Positions 9,873-17,681 of a DNA stretch of 64,000 bases are shown one piece after another (positions within the stretch are counted from its first letter, which is position 1; each line of letters begins with the position of its first letter). The notes under the pieces were generated by a model. The model worked only from the letters and a program-made list of their open reading frames with translations, did no database searches and had not been told where the DNA came from. The DNA comes from PoT sp049331405 (GTDB lineage Bacteria > Planctomycetota > Planctomycetia > Isosphaerales > Isosphaeraceae), in the NCBI RefSeq assembly GCF_049331405.1, contig NZ_CP186274.1, positions 1 through 64,000 on the forward strand. The letters are read 5' to 3'. Both the position numbers and the translations under genes were made by a program.

Positions 9873-12050
9873 ATGCGCAGACTTCTGCATTTTTCCCTCG
9901 TGGCCGCCGGCCTCGCGTGGGGATGGACCCTGGAGGCGGCCGAGGCGCCCCGGCCTAATATCCTGGTCATCATGAGCGATGACATGGGGTTCTCGGACCT
10001 GGGCTGCTACGGAGGGGAGATCGCGACGCCCAACCTCGACGCGCTCGCCTCGAAGGGGGTCCGCTTCACGCAGTTCTACAACATGGCGCGATGCTGCCCG
10101 ACCCGGGCGTCCCTCCTGACGGGGCTCTATCCCCACCAGGCCGGCATCGGGCATATGACCGAAGATCGCGGCAAGGACGGCTATCGCGGCGTCCTGAACC
10201 GGCAGTCGGTGACGATCCCCGAGGTCCTCCGCCCGGCCGGCTATCGGACCTACATGGTCGGCAAGTGGCACGTCGCCCGGTCCACCGGCGAGAACGGCGA
10301 CCGCTCGACATGGCCGCTCGGCCGGGGGTTCGAGAAGTTCTACGGCACACTCGTCGGCGCGGGGAGCTTCTACGACCCGATGGGCCTCTGCCGCCAGGAC
10401 AAGCTCATCACCGTGGCGAACGACCCCGAGTATCGCCCCGAGTCCTACTACTACACCGACGCCATCTCCGACAACGCGGTGCGGTTCCTCCAGCAGCACA
10501 AGACCGAGTCCCCCAAGGATCCGTTCTTCCTCTACGTCGCCTACACCGCGGCCCACTGGCCGATGCACGCGCCGGACTCGGCCATCGCGAAGTACAAGGG
10601 GAAGTTCGACCAGGGTTACGCCCCCGTCCGCGAGGCCAGGCTGAGCCGGATGAAGGAGATGGGCCTCGTCCCCCCCGAGACCCCGCTCTCGCCGGGCTCG
10701 GACGACTGGAAAGCGGTGGCGGACAAGGCCTGGGAGGCCCGCAACAAGGAAGTGTACGCGGCGATGATCGAGACGATGGACACGGGCATCGGCCGCATCG
10801 TGGCCCAGCTCAAGGCCGAGGGGCAGCTCGACAACACCCTGATCCTCTTCCTCCAGGACAACGGCGCCTGCGCCGAGAAGATCGGCCGGGCGAAGGGGGT
10901 GGACGCCCCCAACAACCTCAAGCCGCTGGGCCCCGATCAACTCCAGCGCAGCGTGCAGCCGCCAATGCAGACGCGCGACGGCCGCTGGGTGAGGACCGGC
11001 CCCGGCGTCATGCCCGGCCCGGCCGACACGTACATCGCGTATGGCCGCGGCTGGGCGAACGTCAGCAACACCCCCTTCCGCGAATACAAGCACTGGACGC
11101 ACGAAGGGGGCATCTCGACCCCGCTGATCGCCCATTGGCCGGCCGGCATCAAGGCCGAGCGGGCAGGGCAGCTCGAGCGTCAGCCGGGCCACCTCATCGA
11201 CATCATGGCCACCTGCGTCGACCTCGCCGGGGCCGAATATCCCAAGGAAGTCGCCGGCCAGGCCATCAAGCCCCGCGAAGGGGTGAGCCTGCGCCCGGCC
11301 TTCGACGGCCAGCCCCTCGGGAGGAGCCAGCCCATCTTCTGGGAGCACGAGAGCAACCGCGCCGTCCGCGAGGGGGATTGGAAGCTCGTGGCCAAGGAAG
11401 GGGAGCCCTGGGAGCTCTACAATATCCCCAACGACCGCACCGAGTCGCACAACCTGGCCTCCTCGGAGCCGTCGAGGGTCAAGGACCTCGCCGACAAGTG
11501 GGACGCCTACGCCGCCAGGGCGAACGTCCTCCCCCTCGGCACCTGGCGCAGGGAGGATGGCGACGGCCGCCCCTTGAGCACCCAGAAGCACTTCACCTTG
11601 AAGGCCGGCGACCATCTCGAGCGGCCCAAGGCCCCCGCCATCCAGCGAAAGTCGCTGGCGATCGCCGCCACCATCGAGGCCGACGACACCCACCCCGACG
11701 GCGTGATCGTCGCGCAAGGGGGCTCGGCCCAGGGCTACTCGCTCTTCCTCAAGGACGGACGGCCGTACTTCGCGGTGCGGGTCGCGGATGACCTCTATCA
11801 GGTCGCAGGCCCCAGACTCTCACCCGGCGAGCACACGATCGAAGCCAGACTCGCCCAGAGCGGCCACCTCTCGATCGCCGTCGACAAGCAGCCCTCCGGC
11901 GACCCCGTCCCCGGCGAGCTCCTGACGCGCATGCCGGCCGACGGCCTCGACGTCGGCAGCGACGACAACGCCGCCGTCGGCCCCTACGCCTCCCCGAACC
12001 CGTATGCTGGAGTGATCAAGGCCGTCACGATTGAGGTCGGCGGGAAATAG
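9873..12050 (+). CDS. Secreted sulfatase with C-terminal lectin-like domain
   Basis: A 725-residue S1-family sulfatase. The ATG at 9873 has GGAG 6 bases upstream and begins a signal peptide ending near 'LEAAEA'. Metal ligands appear in 'MSDDMGFSDLG' (Asp36 and Asp37). The modification motif is C-x-P-x-R ('CCPTRASLLTG'), where Cys74 should become formylglycine. Later blocks include 'VGKWHVA', 'YTAAHWPMHAP', 'LFLQDNGACAE' and 'HEGGISTPLIAHWP', all typical of planctomycete arylsulfatases. After about residue 570 comes a beta-rich extension of some 150 residues ('KDGRPYFAVRV', 'LSPGEHTIEARL') resembling a concanavalin-type module. It probably removes sulfate esters from polysaccharides outside the cytoplasm. 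An anaerobic or aerobic sulfatase-maturating enzyme must be encoded elsewhere. The substrate cannot be read from the sequence. Confidence 0.93.
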   Translation: MRRLLHFSLVAAGLAWGWTLEAAEAPRPNILVIMSDDMGFSDLGCYGGEIATPNLDALASKGVRFTQFYNMARCCPTRASLLTGLYPHQAGIGHMTEDRGKDGYRGVLNRQSVTIPEVLRPAGYRTYMVGKWHVARSTGENGDRSTWPLGRGFEKFYGTLVGAGSFYDPMGLCRQDKLITVANDPEYRPESYYYTDAISDNAVRFLQQHKTESPKDPFFLYVAYTAAHWPMHAPDSAIAKYKGKFDQGYAPVREARLSRMKEMGLVPPETPLSPGSDDWKAVADKAWEARNKEVYAAMIETMDTGIGRIVAQLKAEGQLDNTLILFLQDNGACAEKIGRAKGVDAPNNLKPLGPDQLQRSVQPPMQTRDGRWVRTGPGVMPGPADTYIAYGRGWANVSNTPFREYKHWTHEGGISTPLIAHWPAGIKAERAGQLERQPGHLIDIMATCVDLAGAEYPKEVAGQAIKPREGVSLRPAFDGQPLGRSQPIFWEHESNRAVREGDWKLVAKEGEPWELYNIPNDRTESHNLASSEPSRVKDLADKWDAYAARANVLPLGTWRREDGDGRPLSTQKHFTLKAGDHLERPKAPAIQRKSLAIAATIEADDTHPDGVIVAQGGSAQGYSLFLKDGRPYFAVRVADDLYQVAGPRLSPGEHTIEARLAQSGHLSIAVDKQPSGDPVPGELLTRMPADGLDVGSDDNAAVGPYASPNPYAGVIKAVTIEVGGK

Positions 12051-12087
12051 CCCGATCGCGAGCGAAACCGTCATCGCAAGCGACGAG

Positions 12088-12119
12088 GGGCCAGGACACC
12101 ATCTCGGGCGTCCTGGCCC
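12088..12119. terminator. Bidirectional terminator between sulfatase and SGNH hydrolase
   Basis: A perfect 10-bp stem (12088-12097 with 12110-12119) and a 12-base loop lies between two convergent genes, followed on the plus strand by 'TTCGCGTTTTA'. It can serve both genes. Confidence 0.65.
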
Positions 12120-12149
12120 TTCGCGTTTTATCCGGCAGGCCCCTGCGAC

Positions 12150-13244
12150 TTACTTGGTCACGAGCGGAGCGAGGGCCTTACCGAAGAATTCGGCCATGTG
12201 CATGAAGCCGAGGTCGGTGGGGTGGGAACCGTCGACGGTCCCCTCGCCATCGGCATCGAGTTGGGGCTCGCCTTCGAGGTAATGGAGGTTCTTCACCCCC
12301 TCGGCGCGGAGGCGGTCGTAGGCGGCCTTCAGGGCCTTGCGGCTGGTCTCGTTGCGAGACTTCTGCGGCCCGAGGATCCAGGAGTCGGTGTAGGAGCGAT
12401 CCTCGGCGAGCAGGATCGGCGTGTCGGGCCTCGCCTTACGGAGCGTCTTGACCAGGGGCTCGGTGCGGGCCTCGACCTCGGCGGCCGTCATGTTCGGCAG
12501 GCAGTCGATGACGTAGACGGCCGCGTCGAGTTCGCCGAGCAGGTCGGTCATGGACGGGTCCATCGTGCCGTTGCCGCTGAAGCCGAGGTTGATGATCGGC
12601 ACGTCGAGCTTTCGCCCGATGATCGCGGTGTGGACCATGCCCGGCCTCGACGCGCATCCCCCCTGCGTGATCGACGTGCCGTAGAAGACGATCGGCAGGC
12701 GCTTGCCTTCGGGTCGCTCCCCGGCCGGCTTCAACGTCGCGCCGGTCGGGACGCCGATCTCGACGGAGGAGACGCCGTTGTAGAGGGGAAGATAGAGCAG
12801 GTATTCGCGAGTACCGGGCGTGGGGATGGTGGCGAGCACCGCCGTGTTCTTCGCCGCATGAGGCTGCCCGATCGCCAGCCAGCGCCATTGTCCCTTGTCG
12901 TCGCGGGCGTACAGGTCCACGCCGCTGACGCCGGTTGCCGGCATGTGCGGCATCGACAACCGGTCCGTGAGGAGGTTCCAGCGGGCGTGGATCGACTTCG
13001 CGTCGGTGATGAACCTGACGCAGATCCCCGCCGAGTGCCGGCTCAGCGACCAGACAGGGGCCCGGACCACGCCCTCGGCCTTGCTCGGCAGCCGGTCGAA
13101 GGGGGACTTGATGTCCTTCCAGCCTTGCCCTTCCACGGTCAGCGACCGGATGTCACGCCACTCAACCGCCTCGTCGGCCTTCGCCAGCCCGGCACTCGCC
13201 AGGCTGATCGCGACCAGGAGCCCGTAGATTCGGAGTTGCAGCAT
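12150..13244 (-). CDS. Exported SGNH/GDSL-family hydrolase
   Basis: A 364-residue protein with a signal peptide ('MLQLRIYGLLVAISLASAG', cleavage after 'AKA'). Residues about 30-180 form a beta-rich N-terminal domain. The SGNH hydrolase domain follows: block I 'FYGTSITQGG' with the nucleophile Ser, block II Gly in 'INLGFSGNGTMD', block III Asn in 'DCLPNMTAAE', and block V 'DGSHPTDLG' with the catalytic Asp and His. All four consensus residues are present. Such enzymes deacylate carbohydrates or lipids; this two-domain type is common in Bacteroidetes and Planctomycetes and is thought to act on acetylated polysaccharide. The convergent neighbour is a sulfatase, which fits a shared role in polysaccharide processing, though they are not co-transcribed. 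Confidence 0.9.
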   Translation of the reverse strand: MLQLRIYGLLVAISLASAGLAKADEAVEWRDIRSLTVEGQGWKDIKSPFDRLPSKAEGVVRAPVWSLSRHSAGICVRFITDAKSIHARWNLLTDRLSMPHMPATGVSGVDLYARDDKGQWRWLAIGQPHAAKNTAVLATIPTPGTREYLLYLPLYNGVSSVEIGVPTGATLKPAGERPEGKRLPIVFYGTSITQGGCASRPGMVHTAIIGRKLDVPIINLGFSGNGTMDPSMTDLLGELDAAVYVIDCLPNMTAAEVEARTEPLVKTLRKARPDTPILLAEDRSYTDSWILGPQKSRNETSRKALKAAYDRLRAEGVKNLHYLEGEPQLDADGEGTVDGSHPTDLGFMHMAEFFGKALAPLVTK

Positions 13245-13399
13245 AGCGAGCCTTGATTTCGGGGTTCGTCTCGGCGATGGGATTCATCGCGTAGTTCCGA
13301 TCCAAGCTCGCCCACTCGAGGCGCAGCCCGGATCGGTCCGTCTCTCCTACGAGACCAGATTTGTCCCCGAAAGTCGTTGCCCTGCCGCGTTTCTCGAGG

Positions 13400-13933
13400 T
13401 CAGCTCCGGAAGTCGGGGGCCTCGCCGAGGCGTTTCCAGTAGTACATGGAGCCAGTCAGCCCGCCGTGGGGCTTGTAGGCGTAGTCGGGGATGATGCCGG
13501 CCAGGTTGTATCCGACGGCCTCGTAGAGCCGGGAGGCGCCATCCTCGGCGGCCGTGTCCAGCATGAGCATGGTGCGGCCCCGCTCGACGGCGAGCCGCTC
13601 GGCCTCCCGCAGCAGGGCCTTCGCGATGCCCCGGCCCCGGTGGCTCACGCGGGTCATCATCTTGCCGATCTCCGCCCGGTGCGGCTGATTGGGCGGGGTA
13701 TTGAGCAGGAGCGAGACCGTCGCGACGAGTTGGTCGCCGTCATAAGCCCCGAGGATAATCCGCTCGCCCCGCTCGGCCGCCGCCAGCGAGCCTCGCCAGA
13801 ACTCCGAGGCCGTCTCCAGGTCCAGCGGATGCATGAAATGCACCGAGCCCCCGTGCGCCACCACCTCGACGAGGATCTCGCCCAGGGCCTTGCACACTTC
13901 GGGCGAGGAACTCAGCGGCTCGATTCGGATCAT
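13400..13933 (-). CDS. GNAT-family N-acetyltransferase
   Basis: A 177-residue single-domain GNAT protein. The acetyl-CoA loop is visible as 'VSHRGRGIAKALLREAE' (the R-x-x-G-x-G/A motif), preceded by strand 4 'AEIGKMMTRV' and followed by 'LMLDTAAEDGASRLYEAVGY', the usual motif B. I use the ATG at 13933, where GNAT similarity begins ('MIRIEPLSS'); the frame is open further upstream, but that leader is unconserved and basic. The acceptor molecule cannot be deduced. It lies 106 bases downstream of the methyltransferase and could share its transcript. Confidence 0.85.
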   Translation of the reverse strand: MIRIEPLSSSPEVCKALGEILVEVVAHGGSVHFMHPLDLETASEFWRGSLAAAERGERIILGAYDGDQLVATVSLLLNTPPNQPHRAEIGKMMTRVSHRGRGIAKALLREAERLAVERGRTMLMLDTAAEDGASRLYEAVGYNLAGIIPDYAYKPHGGLTGSMYYWKRLGEAPDFRS

Positions 13934-14039
13934 GGATTCACGGCTCCCGGCGGGACAGCAACGTGGCGCGAGGCAATCCGCTCGCTTCATCCTCGTAGAG
14001 AAGCGAGGGCGAGGAAAGTTCGGCCCGCCAGCTCGGCCA

Positions 14040-14813
14040 TCACTTGCGGTAAGCGATGGCGAACTGGCGGCTGAAGGGGCAGAGCACGCGCCCATCTGGC
14101 TGGCGAGGATATAAGCGCTCGATCTCGATCAGAAGCTCATCGAGGAAGCGTTCTTGATCGGCGGACGACTCGAGCCGGTCGAGGAAAGGTCGCAGGCCCG
14201 TCCCCTTGTACCACTCGATGATACCGGACGGGCCATCCATGACGTGCAGGTACTCGGTGGTCCAGAGGTCGATGCGAATGGCCGAGGGCGCGAGCAGGTC
14301 GTAGTAGAACGGCAAGGGGTGGAAGTTCCACTCGCGGACGGGCTCTGTGAAGTAGGAACGCCATCCGGGCGAGGCTGCCAGGTCTCGCATGCAGACATGA
14401 GCCGGCGCATCGAAGTTAGAGGGCACTTGCCACGCCAGGGCTCCTCCCGGCGCGACCTGGTCGAAGAGCCGCGGGATCAGGTGCTCGTGATCCGAGGGCC
14501 AGTGGAGCGCGGCGTTGGAGAAGACGAGCTCCACCGGCTCGTCCGCGACCCACGACGTGATGTCGGTCTTTTGCCAGCGGACGTTCGGGAGCCTTTCGCG
14601 GGCGGCGGCGAGCATCGCCTCTGAACTGTCGACACCGGTCACGATCGCATCGGGCCAACGCTTGAGCAGGACTTCGGCGCTGTTACCGGGTCCGCACCCA
14701 AGATCCACGATGCGGCGAGGGGAATCCAAGGTGATGCGAGCAACAAGGTCGCGACAAGCCTGCGTGCGCTCCTCACCGAATTTCAGATACAGCGAGGGAT
14801 CCCAGCTCGGCAT
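14040..14813 (-). CDS. Trans-aconitate 2-methyltransferase-like SAM methyltransferase
   Basis: A 257-residue class I methyltransferase, close to the length of E. coli Tam (252). It begins 'MPSWDPSLYLKFGEERT', the typical Tam start, and has SAM motif I 'IVDLGCGPGNSAEVLL', the acidic ribose-binding Asp in 'VTGVDSSEAML', 'VELVFSNAALHW' (motif IV region), and C-terminal 'HVMDGPSGIIEWYKGTGLRPFL' features found in Tam. Tam methylates trans-aconitate, an inhibitor of aconitase. The start at 14813 is set by this homology. The identification at family level is strong, and the substrate is likely but untested. Confidence 0.85.
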   Translation of the reverse strand: MPSWDPSLYLKFGEERTQACRDLVARITLDSPRRIVDLGCGPGNSAEVLLKRWPDAIVTGVDSSEAMLAAARERLPNVRWQKTDITSWVADEPVELVFSNAALHWPSDHEHLIPRLFDQVAPGGALAWQVPSNFDAPAHVCMRDLAASPGWRSYFTEPVREWNFHPLPFYYDLLAPSAIRIDLWTTEYLHVMDGPSGIIEWYKGTGLRPFLDRLESSADQERFLDELLIEIERLYPRQPDGRVLCPFSRQFAIAYRK

Positions 14814-14973
14814 GATCCAATCCCGAAACGATGGCCCGTCGATTGAGGAATCGCCAAACCCAACGACGGGCAACCCCACGAATGAGAAGCAAGGCCGCTT
14901 GCCCATCGATGCACGCCACGATTGTATGCGGGACCGCTGGGAAATGCCTCGACAAAACAGGGGGCGACCAGTC

Positions 14974-15222
14974 TTACACGAGGCTGTCCATCTTGCTCGA
15001 TTGGCGTTTGGACTCGTGGAGATCCCGCACCGTCTTCGCCAGGTTGAGCGTCGAGCCGACCGTGAAGAGCAGGCCCATGCCGAGGAAGGCCTGGATCCAG
15101 TGGTCGACCGGCAGGTACGCGATGCCGACCCCGGTCGTTCCCACCGAGACCGCGAACGAGGCCCACGTCTGGAAAACCCAGGCCGGGCTGTGGATGTCCA
15201 TCTTCTCCTGGAATTGCGACAT
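14974..15222 (-). CDS. YiaA/YiaB-family small inner-membrane protein
   Basis: An 82-residue protein with two membrane helices, about residues 15-38 and 44-65. The pattern 'PAWVFQTWASFAVS', 'GVGIAYLPVDHWIQ' and 'MGLLFTVGSTLNLAKTVRD' is the signature of the YiaA/YiaB two-helix domain. The cytoplasmic tail is charged. No biochemical role is known for the family. It lies 160 bases upstream of the Tam-like gene on the same strand. Confidence 0.85.
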   Translation of the reverse strand: MSQFQEKMDIHSPAWVFQTWASFAVSVGTTGVGIAYLPVDHWIQAFLGMGLLFTVGSTLNLAKTVRDLHESKRQSSKMDSLV

Positions 15223-15339
15223 GACCGTCCCCCACCCTTCACTTCGGCGGTTGCAAGTGATTCGAGGGCCGACGCATGTGCCGACCCCTCGTCACCCACT
15301 TCATGCACGAACGCCGAGGGATCGTGCCAGGGGACTCAC

Positions 15340-15490
15340 CGATCTCGAAGGTTCCAGACACCCATCGGCCCGGAAGGCGGGCCGGAGATCGAGGCCGGCA
15401 GATGGCCTCAACGCGAGCGGGGCGATGTGGAAAAGCCTGGCCCCAGCAACGCGAAATCCCCGGCAGGCCTGGGGCCTGCCGGGGATTGTT
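15340..15490 (+). ncRNA. Candidate structured RNA ending in an intrinsic terminator
   Basis: Several consecutive perfect stems are visible on the plus strand. Positions 15340-15346 pair with 15385-15391 and enclose 15366-15372 paired with 15378-15384; then 15391-15396 pair with 15404-15409. A 14-bp terminator stem follows at 15456-15486. No plus-strand protein gene lies upstream to explain the terminator. It does not show the hallmarks of SRP RNA, 6S, tmRNA or RNase P that I can recognise. GC-rich DNA makes chance stems common, so this remains a candidate only. Confidence 0.3.
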
Positions 15491-15495
15491 TCTTC
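15456..15495 (+). terminator. Strong intrinsic terminator
   Basis: A perfect 14-bp stem (15456-15469 with 15473-15486) with a 3-base loop is followed by 'TGTTTCTTC' on the plus strand. The T-rich side shows it faces rightward, yet no plus-strand gene precedes it. Confidence 0.65.
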
Positions 15496-16316
15496 AGGCC
15501 GGCTTCTGAAGCCGAAAAACCTGCGTGTAGGAAGGGAGAGCGAGGTGGGGTCGTGCGAGGCTACCCGCTCTCCCCTTGGCGGTTGGATGGTTCAACGCGA
15601 GGTTGAATCGGCCGTCGCCTGTAGGGTGGTTCGTGGTGAAACTCAAGCCATTCGCTTGAAGGTTTCTTTGATCGCTTGGGATTCAGAAGGATTTCAAAGT
15701 GTTTCTTAAAGTCGTCCATTTGTCTCGAACGCTTTGTATACAGAGCAACTGGAGTGCCAGAAGGCCACAAGCCCAATCCAACATTCCCGATGATTCACCC
15801 GTTAATCCCTGACCAGACTGGAATTAGGGAAAATCCCCAAGCTCTCCAAACTCCTGTTCACGCAAGCTGAATTCGCAATCTTTGCATGGAAAATCACGAT
15901 ATACCGACCAGGAAGCGTGCAGATTCCGCCTAGAAACCAAGCATCAAGATTGCGCAGCAGGGTAGAGCTCAAAGATTGAGGATCGCGTGGAGGTGGTAGC
16001 GACCGCCAATTGGCGCACGGAGTGGAGGCCTCAAAGTGACAATCGGAACCTTCGAGGTCCAAGGCTGAAGTGAGCGGCTTTGATTCGAAAAATGATCGTT
16101 CTGTCGAGCGATAACATTACATGGCACGATCCCGACTACTATAGCTATCAATTTGCAATTTCCAGGATTGTTAGACCACGATTTTGATCTGCATCGACTG
16201 GGAGACTTGCGTAAACTGCAAAAAGGTCGCATGCTGGAATTGTCAGGAGCAGCTATTGCTTCGGATTAAAATATTCCCCCATAGCTAAGTCTCCACCCTT
16301 GAATCGGGCGACACCG

Positions 16317-17672
16317 ATGCTAAAGACGTATAACCTCGCGTTGCTCATGGTCTTACTGACATCGCTGTTCAACCAGATGGCGACGCGGATTATCGGATAC
16401 GAAACGTCGATCGTGTTGTTCACGGGGTCGGTGGCCGTCTCAGCCCGGTATGGGGGGTTCAAGCCGGGGCTATTTGCCCTGGCACTGGCCGCGTTGATGA
16501 GCTCGCTCCCGACCTCGAACCTCCCGGGTTCGCCCCCCGCCGAGCTGGCCGACAACCCGTTTCTCATGGTCGTCTTCTTCCTGCAAGGGCTCCTGATCTG
16601 CTCCCTGATCGGCTCGCTCCACACCCAGAACCAACGCCGCGCCCGGTTGGCGCTCGAGCGGGGGCCCCGAGGACGCACGACAAGCCCCCAGGCCACCGAG
16701 GAGCGGTATCGCCGGTTGGTGGAGGCGGTCGAGGACTATGCTATCTTCATGCTCAGCCCCGACGGTCGGATCACGAGCTGGAACTCGGGGGCGGAGCGGA
16801 TCATCGGCTATCGCGAGGAGGAGATCCTCGACCACCACGTCTCCCGGCTCTATTCCGAGAAGGACATCCGCCGTCGCAAGCCCGACCTCGAATTGCAGAA
16901 GGCCGTGCAGGCGGGGCGCTGCGAGGAAGAGGGCTGGCGCGTCCGCAAGAACGGCGACAAGTTCTGGGCGAACGTCATCATCACGCCCCTCTACGACGGC
17001 CTCTCCTTCACCGGCTTCGCCAAGATCACCCGCGACATCACCAAGCGGAAGCGGGCCGAGGCGAAGCTCATCTACCAGGGGACGCACGACGCCCTCACGG
17101 GCCTCCCCAACCGCACCCAGCTCATGCAGGCGCTGGAGGAGAACCTCGAGACGAACCTGGCCGACGAAGGGGGCTTCGCCCTGCTGCTGCTGGACCTCGA
17201 CGGCTTCAAGCAGATCAACGACACCTATGGTCACCTCTTCGGCGACGCCGTTTTGCAGCAATTGCGCCCCTTGCTGCTGGGGGCGGTGCGGAAGTCGGAT
17301 ACCGTCGCCCGCCTGGGGGGCGATGAGTTCGGGATCCTCCTGGCTAAGGCCGACAGGCAGTCCGCCATCGCCGTGGCCGATCGGATCCTGAGCGGCCTCG
17401 CCCAGCCGATCGTGGTCGAAGGCCAGGCCCTCCAGGTCGGCGGCAGCATCGGGATCTCCCTGCATCCCGAGCATGGCCTCGACGTCGCCACGCTCCTGGA
17501 CCGCGCCGACATGGCGATGTATGCGGCGAAGCGGGGGCGGCTCGGCAAGGTCATCGGCGACATCGACTCCGCCGAGCACACCCCCTGCCTCCTGAAGCTG
17601 TCGGCCGACCCCGAGGCTCCCAATCCGCCGGCTCGTCGCCCCGAGGTCCGTCTCAAACGCTCGATCCTGTAA
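16317..17672 (+). CDS. Membrane-anchored PAS-GGDEF diguanylate cyclase
   Basis: A 451-residue protein. Three or so N-terminal hydrophobic segments (about residues 4-20, 28-65 and 82-103) anchor it in the membrane. A PAS domain follows (about 125-245: 'YRRLVEAVEDYAIFMLSPDGRITSWNSG' pattern, ending 'ITRDITKRKRAE'). The GGDEF domain spans about 255-415 and has 'HDALTGLPNR', the intact active-site motif 'ARLGGDEFGILL', and an RxxD inhibitory site ('RKSD') five residues before it. It should make cyclic di-GMP and be inhibited by product. There is no EAL domain. I use the ATG at 16317; a TTG at 16299 in the same frame would add six residues. The stop lies 9 bases from that of the convergent ABC permease gene. 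Confidence 0.92.
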   Translation: MLKTYNLALLMVLLTSLFNQMATRIIGYETSIVLFTGSVAVSARYGGFKPGLFALALAALMSSLPTSNLPGSPPAELADNPFLMVVFFLQGLLICSLIGSLHTQNQRRARLALERGPRGRTTSPQATEERYRRLVEAVEDYAIFMLSPDGRITSWNSGAERIIGYREEEILDHHVSRLYSEKDIRRRKPDLELQKAVQAGRCEEEGWRVRKNGDKFWANVIITPLYDGLSFTGFAKITRDITKRKRAEAKLIYQGTHDALTGLPNRTQLMQALEENLETNLADEGGFALLLLDLDGFKQINDTYGHLFGDAVLQQLRPLLLGAVRKSDTVARLGGDEFGILLAKADRQSAIAVADRILSGLAQPIVVEGQALQVGGSIGISLHPEHGLDVATLLDRADMAMYAAKRGRLGKVIGDIDSAEHTPCLLKLSADPEAPNPPARRPEVRLKRSIL

Positions 17673-17681
17673 TCGAGCCGA

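Larger units (their letters stand above)
15223..16316. other. Gene-poor stretch of about 1.1 kb
   Basis: The left part (15,330-15,490) is GC-rich and hairpin-rich and ends in a strong terminator (separate entries). From about 15,600 to 16,300 the base composition drops well below that of the genes and I see no supported reading frame. The last part should contain the promoter of the diguanylate cyclase gene. Confidence 0.5.

Noticed and set aside
9753..11717. A 654-codon minus-strand frame opposite the sulfatase
   Set aside because: No recognisable motif, composition typical of a shadow frame, and the sulfatase on the other strand is certain.
15340..15490. SRP RNA, because of a GGAA-containing loop
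   Set aside because: The conserved helix 8 asymmetry around the loop is missing; the stem is symmetric.
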